A DNA stretch of 64,000 bases from Lunularia cruciata (Eukaryota > Streptophyta > Marchantiopsida > Lunulariales > Lunulariaceae), in the NCBI GenBank assembly GCA_948567375.1, contig OX419760.1, forward strand, positions 8,742,001 to 8,806,000, given 5' to 3'. Below the pieces are notes generated by a model that made no database searches, had not been told where the DNA came from, and was given only the letters and a program-made list of their open reading frames with translations. Position numbers and translations under genes: made by a program. Each line of letters begins with the position of its first letter. Position 1 is the stretch's first letter. Below are positions 57,057 through 64,000 of this stretch, piece by piece.

Positions 57057-57644
57057 TATAATACCAAAAGCTAGACATATTATCTAGAGTGAAAATTGGC
57101 TTAGTAACATTTGGAAGGATGTTATATATAATGGAATAAGTAGATCAGATAGAGGTATCACCAAAAGAGTACTTCTACTAATAAGGTAGGAGCCAAAAAT
57201 AATCTGAAAACTTCATTGCTAATTTTGGAGGCCTAAATAGATGAATTGGACCTAAAAAATGTACAAATGCTTCCCTCAAGATAAAGGAAGGTTGGCATTC
57301 CCTCTCTCTTGTTTGTCTCATCAAGAGCTTCTTCACCCATGTGATTTTGAGATTCCTACAAGAAGATTCCTAAAATATTCCCTTTGGTCAAAGCTTGTTT
57401 GACCAACCAGATAGGACCAGAACCAATATGTCACCTATGCATGCAACTAATCTAAGGGTAGAGCTTGCTGACATGTCACCAATCCATATATCTGATCCAA
57501 GGGTGGAGCTTCCTTTGAGTAAATCTTCTTTACTATATAATAAAGACAAGGTGCTTCTTTGGGGCATTGGAGTTTTGGGTGTGAAGCTTTGTGTTTCTTC
57601 TTCTGGGTTTCTTTTGGAGTTTCTCCTATACTTAAAACATTACA
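57057..57644 (+). repeat. Solo LTR (H) of another family in A-old
   Basis: 588 bp, flanked by the 5-base TSD AGTAT at 57052-57056 and 57645-57649. It starts TATAATACC and ends CATTACA, so the first dinucleotide was probably TG. A TATA box lies at 57534-57540. The matching point in element A has no insertion. Confidence 0.8.
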
Positions 57645-57649
57645 AGTAT

Positions 57650-58160
57650 GTTGGGGCTTGGAGTAGTCCTCACCCAACATGATTATGAGGAGAAGCAGTT
57701 TGTGGTGGCTTATGTTAGTCTCTCCAACAATTCAACAAAGGTAAAGTATAGTTCAAATAAGAGAGAGTGCTTGGCAACAATATAGACAATAGCACATTTC
57801 CGATGTTATCTATTTGGTAACTCCTTCACTCTCATCATTGATCATCAACCACTGAAGTAATTGATGGAATTTGACAAGCTTTTAGGAAGCTTGCATGATG
57901 AGCTCTAATTTTTATTGAAGTATGATTCCATGGTTATTCATAGACCTGGAGTGGTGAACCGTGATGTAGATGGGTTGAATAGAAACCCATGTCCCAACCA
58001 ACAAGATCAGACCGGAGCACATTGGCATGTTGAGACAGATGAGGAGATAGTGCTAGGTTGTCATACATCTACCTTTCTATGTATATTCTCTGAGGCTTTG
58101 GTGGTATCTCCTTCAATAACTACTCTCTACAAGAGTAGTTATTGAGGTCACACAATCTAG
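57650..58160 (+). pseudogene. A-old RNase H
   Basis: MLGLGVVL near 57650, then YSSNKRECLA near 57748, LIIDHQPLK near 57832 and VVNRDVDGLNRNPCP near 57953 match element A 10499-10180. Stops are frequent. Confidence 0.78.
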
Positions 58161-59243
58161 ACGGTAGAGATAGTGGTATAATTCAACAAGACATTCAGGA
58201 TGATATCTTAGTGATGGATTATCTTTGCACTAGTGTTGTGGGTAGCATAGTTGGTGCCAAGGAGAGAGAGAGTGTTCTTTAGTGAGCTAGGCGGTTCAGA
58301 TTGGAGAGCAGACACCATCTTTGTATATGGGAAGATGGTCTTTGTGTATGGGAGGATGGTAGAGTGCAAGTAGTACAACTCTTTCCCAAAAACCACAATT
58401 AGTCCGTCATGCTTATGAGGAGCTAGGACATTTTGGAGTAAAGCATACAGCTTACTCTAGAGTAATTATTGGTGGCACAATATGTAAACCAATGTACATC
58501 AATTTCTTGCCAGATGTGTGGTTTGTGACCAAGTTAGAGTATCATTTAATGCTCCGACACCATAGTTACACAAATACACAATCATAAGATTAGGTTACCA
58601 TTAGATTTTGGACTTTGTTGGACTTTACCATTGATTGTGAGACACTATCAATATGTTTTAGTTATGATGGAGCACTTCTCCAAGTGGATTGAGTTGGTGA
58701 CACTTCTTTACAAGTCCAATGAAGGGACAACTTACTTGTTTTTAGATTGGGTCCTTAGTCATTTTGGTGCACCAATTGAGGTTTTGGCTCATCAAGGTAT
58801 AGATTCTTCTTCAAGGAGTTTCAATTCTTGTGTGACAAGGCCTTGATTGATCATTGTACTACATCCTAACATCATCCTAAGGCAGATGGCTTAGCAGAGA
58901 GAGTGGTTTAGATGTTGAAGAGAGGATTGCATAAGTATTGTTTGTAGAAAGGCCACCTTGGAGATTGGGATCTCAAGTTACCTTGGCTGGCCATGGACTA
59001 TTGGTTCAGTTGGCAAGCCTCTTAGCATCCTTCTCTCCTTACTTTCTACTCTATGAAAAAGATCAAGATTTACTTGCAATCATTTTTCAAGATGCTAATG
59101 TAGTTTTAGACTTGGATGACCCAAACATATAGGTGAGCGCATGTTCTCAACAGGTAGAGATCTTTCAAAGAGTGATGTCGATGGTCTTTGAGAACTTGGT
59201 GATTGCTCAACATAGGGATACCTTACATTATGCTACCATTTGA
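58161..59243 (+). pseudogene. A-old integrase
   Basis: The zinc domain has HAYEELGHFG near 58408 and CVVCDQ near 58516. The core keeps MMEHFSKWIELV, SHFGAPIEVL and KADGLAERVV near 58880, with the second Asp block changed (HQG for DQG). The end block VVLDLDDPN is near 59103. The frame is broken many times. Confidence 0.8.
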
Positions 59244-59289
59244 TGAGGAAGTTATAGACCCTTGATTTGTTGACTTCATCCAGGTAATT

Positions 59290-59649
59290 ATGTATACCTA
59301 TAGTAGACCACACCAATGACACTTGATTTTACTACATGCCATACTATCTTGAGAGTGCACAAGGTTTTGCCTTTTGAAGTCCTTGTGTTGGAAGGACATG
59401 ATGGTGGTTTTTGGAAAAATCATGTGCAAAATTGTGAACCATGCCACCTCCCAAAAATTGATGGTACTATGGACCAAGCTTGGCACTTGTATAGGTAGGC
59501 TTGCAGTGTATGTTATACGGCTCCTTTGGTAGAGCTGCTACTATGTTAGTGTGTGATAGTTGTTTGAGAGGATGGCATATGGCATGTTTGACTCCTCCCC
59601 TCATGGGGGTTCTTCAAAGATAGTGGTTGTATCCTAGATGTACTTGATC
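59290..59649 (+). pseudogene. A-old PHD-type finger
   Basis: It aligns to 8873-8541. Ligand pattern: CMLY-G..., then CDSCLRGWHMAC and WLYPRCT before the stop. The second ligand Cys decayed to Tyr here, while the later Tyr in WLYPRC is shared with element A. The rest of the finger is recognisable despite decay. Confidence 0.72.
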
Positions 59650-59819
59650 TATAGCTAGTTCAACCTTTATATAACCTAGATTGAAGACAAGCAACTAAAG
59701 ATGGGGTTCAATTACACCCAACCTCTTGATCTTTGCCCACCATAGGGTATACCATGTACTTAGAGTAGATGGCTATCTAGAGTTAAAGGGACCTAATTGG
59801 TAGCTAGAGGGGGAAATTG

Positions 59820-60532
59820 TGGCACTTAGAGTTCATGTATGACTTATGTGTGAGTTGTGCTTTGATAGTGTTTGATCTTTACAATGATGTATGTTGTGTA
59901 GTAATGTATATACACATGATAGCTATCACAACCTTTGTGCTTTGATAGTGTTTGATCTTTACAATGATGTATGTTGTGTAGTAATGTATATACACACGAT
60001 AGCTATCACAACCTTTGTGGTGTCAAAGCTAGATTGCTCAAACACTAGAATAGTAGTATTGGTAGTCATAAGTATTTTGGTAGCTACTCATGGATTACTT
60101 GTTGATAGTCTGATTTCATGTTTGGGGTACTGATCACATGGTGGGACCCACCGTCAATTGCACCATTTGTACCATTGGATGTGCCATTAACAGTCAAAAT
60201 CAAATGTTTACCTTTGAAGTGCAATTCCAAAGAACTCACTTCTTTGATGTTGAGTCTTTGAATTCTTGGCTATGGTGGATAGAGGCTAGTGAGAGTTACA
60301 TAGAGTCTCTTAGCTAGGTTGGGTGTGGCTTGATTGTAATCAGTGTCTAGTTGTTAACAGATTGTGGAGTGAAGATCAAGTATTGAGCTGATTTTAAGTG
60401 TGATTGAGTTGAAGAAGAACTAATTATTATGGCACTTTAGAGTTCATGTATGACTTATGTGTGAGTTGTGCTTCTATAGTGTTTAATGTTGACATTGATG
60501 TATGTTGTGTAGCAATGTATATATGCACAACA
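59820..60532 (+). repeat. A-old 3' end: split repeat B1-A2-B2 with an 80-bp tandem duplication
   Basis: X1 begins near 59820. An 80-base unit is repeated in tandem at 59861-59940 and 59941-60020. The A repeat runs from about 60006 to 60425, and X2 from about 60426 to the end ACAACA at 60532. The order is the same as in element A. 59650-59819 is 3' untranslated sequence. Confidence 0.8.
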
Positions 60533-61140
60533 TTATTCCTTTGACAAATTGATAATTCAAACCTTCACAGATTTACAAATTGGATTAGGCAACGAGTCAT
60601 ATCATATAGATAGACGGTAAGTAGCACAATTTTTTTCCTCAATTGGTTCCGGAGCTATTAGATGGAGTAGTAGATGTTTAAAAACCATAGTTTATTCTAG
60701 AATAAAGGTGGAATATAAAGAATATTTAGCAATTTCAATTGCCATAAGAGAAGCAATTTGGTTATGCCAATTTTTTAAAGATTTTCATACGGGTGAATTC
60801 TTATCTAGAAAAATTGTGATACATGGAGATAATAGGCTCTCTGGTCTAGACAGATTGTGATACATGAGATAATAAGTGCTCTCTAGACATGGTTAAAAAT
60901 ATTATCAATCATTCTAGAAGTAATCTAGATTGATTGTGATACATGATATAATAAGTGCTCTATGGACATGGTTTAAAATCCCATCAATCATTCTAGATGC
61001 AAACACCTAGAAGTTCAACATTATTTTGCTCATGAATAATATGACTTAAGAGATATGTCAATCAAATAGGTAGCTTCTTCAAAAATTTGGCTGATGTCCT
61101 AACCAAAGTACTTACACACTTGAAGTATGTTAGCAATTTT
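60533..61140 (+). pseudogene. Ty1/copia RNase H remnant (element G, right part)
   Basis: It reads SIGSGAIRWSSRCLKTIVYSRIKVEYKEYLA near 60640-60740, then IAIREAIWLCQFFKDF and, near 61075-61115, NLADVLTK. These are the copia RNase H C-terminal blocks. A local repeat of about 80 bp occurs near 60830-60990. It is broken by stops and is probably the other side of the remnant at 1658. Confidence 0.78.
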
Positions 61141-61307
61141 ACTATCTCTTGTCTTGCTAGCCTGGTGGTGGCCACCACTCACTCTCCATATAGTTGGGTT
61201 CAGATTTTAGAGTATTGATGTACTACAAAGCATGTAATTTTCCATATCAAATCAACCCATCAGATTGTCTCATACATCTTCATTTTCAGTCAACACTCTT
61301 CCTAATA
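61141..61307 (+). repeat. Possible copia LTR between two copia bodies
   Basis: The segment lies between the RNase H end and a PBS, so it should be an LTR end. About 170 bp is short for an LTR and no second copy is in the window to prove it. Confidence 0.4.
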
Positions 61308-61319
61308 TGGTATAAGAGT
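61308..61319 (+). other. Copia primer-binding site
   Basis: TGGTATAAGAGT resembles the initiator-Met PBS TGGTATCAGAGC with two changes. It is followed by gag-like sequence. Confidence 0.6.
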
Positions 61320-63960
61320 GACATCATAGGTCCAAGGAAACCTTGCATAGAAGAGCTAGAAGTTGCACATGAGAGACAAAGATTCATAAAGATCCATGTA
61401 CCGCTACATTGAAGAGTCATGCCCAAAAGAACCAAAGCTAGCTACAAAGAAGATCCACACACAAAAAGGGTCAAAATTGCATAGAATGGCAATATCATGG
61501 ATGTTCAATCCTACTACAACCGTGATTTGCCTAAGTTTATTGGTCAACTTCCATGCATGGAAAAAAATAGATTGAATTGATCTTTGAAATGGAGAAGCTT
61601 ACCAATTTGATCATTGGTGTTGAAGAACGACCCATCACTCCACCTTTAAGTCCAAGCACAACCATGTACCCTCTTCTTGTGATAGGCCTTGGCATCAAAG
61701 TTGCATGGGATGATAAAAATGACCATGGACTTACCATTCTAAACAACTTGATTGAGGAAAATCACCTAAGGATTATCAATGGGATCTAAAGTATAGCTAA
61801 TGCTTGTATCTAGAGTATAGCTACTACTCAATGGTATATATGCCTCAACTAACATTGTAGCACAAATCCACATTCTAAATGCTCTATACACATTGAGAAT
61901 GGAGAATGGAGAAAATGTGCCAATACACATCAACAACTTCCCCTAGATTTTGGATCAATCAAATACAATTGGTCAACAATATCTTAAGGAGAGGCATATG
62001 CATTTCTTCTTTGAATTTTTCCAGATGCATATAGCACATTTGTGAGATCTATGAGATTCAAAACACAATTATCAACCAAAATTATGATCTCTAATCTCCT
62101 TTTAGAGGAAGCTTTGAGAAGACAAGACAACAAAAGAATTGTTTGCACTTTACATGAATCAAAGGCCTCTAGAAAGATTAGGCCAGTTTAAGAGAAAGGA
62201 GAACTACCAACGCACTATAGAAGAAAGCTCAACTTCTAAACCTTTCTTTCCAAAGAAATGACAATATTGCACCTATCGCAAGAAAAGATGCCATTCTACT
62301 TAAGATTGCATGAAATAACTCTTCGACAACAAGCTCAAAGAGTCCTTTGGAACAACTTGATGATTTTTTGTAACAATGATAGTGTTAGCCTCTACAAAAG
62401 TTGATGATAATTGGTATGTTGATACTAGTGCTATCCAACATATGTCATATAACATTCCAACTTTTGTTAAATACAAATCATTGCGGGTGAACAAAAGTAT
62501 TTACTTGGTTGATGGCAAACAATGCTCAATTGAAGGTGCTAGTGATGTTCAAATCATTCGGAATGATGGACAAAAGACCATCCTCACGGATATTCTTTAT
62601 GTCCTTTGCATTGAAGAAAAATCTATTCTTGGTGTTCCGGTTATATTGATCAGGTGGTAGCTTTGTCATACATTCCACAACATGTGTGATGAAGAACGTA
62701 ATAGGAGACATCATAGCTGAAGCGGCATACAACAATAGCTTCTTCAAGCTTGGTAGTTCATCAAAACGTGGTATCCTTGAGCATGAGAATACCTTGAGAG
62801 CACCTACCTGTAGAGCATCAACCTTTACTATCTTGCCAAGAGAATCTCACTCATCAACCTCCTCTTAGGGAACCTCTCAATCTATCTCTACTAAGAGAAA
62901 CTCTCATGCTTTGTTGATGCATCTGAAACTTGGTCATCAGCTTGTCTTGGATGCGACAACTACAAGCAAAGTCTTGGATAATTTGACTACCTCCATGCTC
63001 CCTTTAAAGTTTGCCTTTCTATTCAGTATGTTCTTAGGCAACATCTTCACGGAAACCCAAGAACAATGCCACCTATACCAGAGATCTACTTGACGTCATC
63101 CATATATATATATTTGTGGTTGATTGAGAACTAATATATTTTTTGAGCACAAATATTTCAGTTACATTCATTATGATCATTCAAGATACACTTACTTGCA
63201 TTTGATCTCAAGAAAATCTGCAGCATTTGCCAAGTTCAAGGAGTATAAAGCACTTATCTAGAACTAGCTTGGGGAGAAAACCAAAACCCTTTGATCTGAC
63301 AATGCACTTGAGTACAAATCTGGTGAATTCTCAACACACTGTACTCACCATGGGATTCAATGACAGTTCACACTCCCAAATAATCTTGAACAGAACAGCG
63401 TAGTAAAGCAGAAGAACAAAACCCTTCTTGAATGCATTGTAGCAATGTTGGCACATGCTTGCCTCTCTTATGGCTATTGGGGCACGGTAATTCATATGGT
63501 TACCTTTAAAAAACTGTTCTCCTTCCCTAGCTATCCAAATGGCACTACTCCTTGCTCATTGTAGTATGGAATTGACCGTGAACTCTCTCATCTGCAAGTT
63601 TTTGAAATTACAACATTTTCTCACATTGAGAAATCATATCGAGGCAAACTTGACCCAAAGAGCACTGAATGTATTCTCATTGGCTACTCCACTACAGCCA
63701 AAGGGTATAGACTACAACAGAAAGACAATAAAAAGATCCTTGAGAGTCAATCTACAACCTTTACTCCTCTCCAATGCCACAAACTATTCAGCCACTTACT
63801 TTTGTTCTCGTTGGTTCCCTATATCAGTACTCCTATTAATGAGAAAAGGGAGACCGCATAGAAAAAATGGAGGATGGGAAGACCCTATTAACCAAAGCAA
63901 ACCTTTACTCTATACATGTTAATTCTTTGCATCCATGGTCATCATCAACTGCAGCCAGCC
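61320..63960 (+). pseudogene. Ty1/copia element, gag to integrase, decayed and cut by the window end
   Basis: A Gag-like block near 61500-61800 (FEMEKLTNLI..., WDDKNDHGLTILNNL) is followed by a knuckle remnant (C-x2-RKKRCHST) near 62270. The protease is near 62409-62450 (WYVDTSAIQHM, D-T-S in place of D-S-G). The pre-integrase LGH block is near 62915-62940. Integrase is in pieces, with SDNALEY near 63295 (second Asp) and EQNSVVKQKNKTLLEC near 63392, where the catalytic Glu is Lys. The order PR then IN before RT marks copia. RT lies beyond the window. Many frameshifts are present. Confidence 0.8.
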
Positions 63961-64000
63961 CTAATGCGCTTTGATGTGTTTCACATATGATTAAAAGCAA

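Larger units (their letters stand above)
2778..60532 (+). mobile_element. A-old: degraded family-A gypsy element, interrupted by F and by a solo LTR
   Basis: Pieces at 2778-4429 and 51992-60532 together match element A from 5' repeat to 3' split repeat. The gag frame breaks at 4429 and resumes at 51987, with the 5-base repeat AAGAT on both sides of F. Order: repeat, leader, gag, protease, DNA methyltransferase, RT, RNase H, integrase, PHD finger, split repeat. Every coding part is broken by stops and indels, most of them changes expected from C-to-T decay. The 5' terminus is rearranged into an inverted repeat, so no outer TSD can be shown. Confidence 0.85.

Noticed and set aside
59861-60020. 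80-bp tandem repeat as a satellite array
   Set aside because: There are only two units, and both are part of the family-A terminal region.
1-64000. tRNA or rRNA genes
   Set aside because: I saw only short tRNA-complementary primer-binding sites and no cloverleaf-length match; no rRNA-like sequence was recognised.

Overview
The window looks like repeat-dense nuclear DNA from a green plant (streptophyte) with a large genome. It holds plant-type Ty3/gypsy and Ty1/copia retrotransposons, primer-binding sites matching the plant initiator-Met tRNA, and a chromodomain chromovirus. I see no host gene, rRNA or tRNA gene, and no CRISPR array. The species cannot be named. A gypsy family carrying a DNMT3-like cytosine methyltransferase hints at a charophyte alga or seedless plant, but that is inference.

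The 64 kb is one nested stack of elements, and most boundaries are fixed by target-site duplications (TSDs). From oldest to youngest: copia remnant G (1658-2668 and 60533-61140) encloses A-old (+ strand, 2778-60532). A-old encloses F (minus, 4430-51986, TSD AAGAT), which encloses chromovirus B2 (+, 6931-51192, TSD CTTCT). B2 encloses A (minus, 7708-39304, TSD TCTT) and D (+, 41421-48400). A encloses chromovirus B (+, 12270-33556, TSD GCTTG) and a solo LTR (10505-11183, TSD GCTC). B encloses C1 (minus, 13090-28741, TSD GATC), and C1 encloses C2 (minus, 14374-22201, TSD GGCC). LTR divergence judged by eye falls in the same order: about 5% for B2, 4% for B, 1% for C1 and 0.3% for C2, with D about 2%. 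C2 keeps a single uninterrupted 1608-residue Gag-Pol frame and is the only apparently intact element.

Family A is the most unusual. In order it encodes Gag with two zinc knuckles, a protease, a C5 DNA methyltransferase domain resembling DNMT3, reverse transcriptase, RNase H, a DDE integrase, and a PHD-type zinc finger at the end. Two independent copies end in a split-repeat layout (B1-A2-B2), while three 5' ends carry only the A part. That layout is unlike ordinary LTRs and resembles the split direct repeats of some tyrosine-recombinase retrotransposons, yet this element has a DDE integrase and a 4-bp TSD.

Family B is a chromodomain chromovirus of about 5.6 kb whose LTRs contain heat-shock-element-like arrays. 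Family C/D is a non-chromodomain gypsy with a tRNA-Asp-like primer site, a 4-bp TSD of form GNNC, and, in the C copies, an additional zinc-knuckle ORF in the leader. Element F (about 3.3 kb net) has no LTRs and is unclassified. The right edge (61141-63960) is the 5' half of a decayed copia element that runs out of the window.
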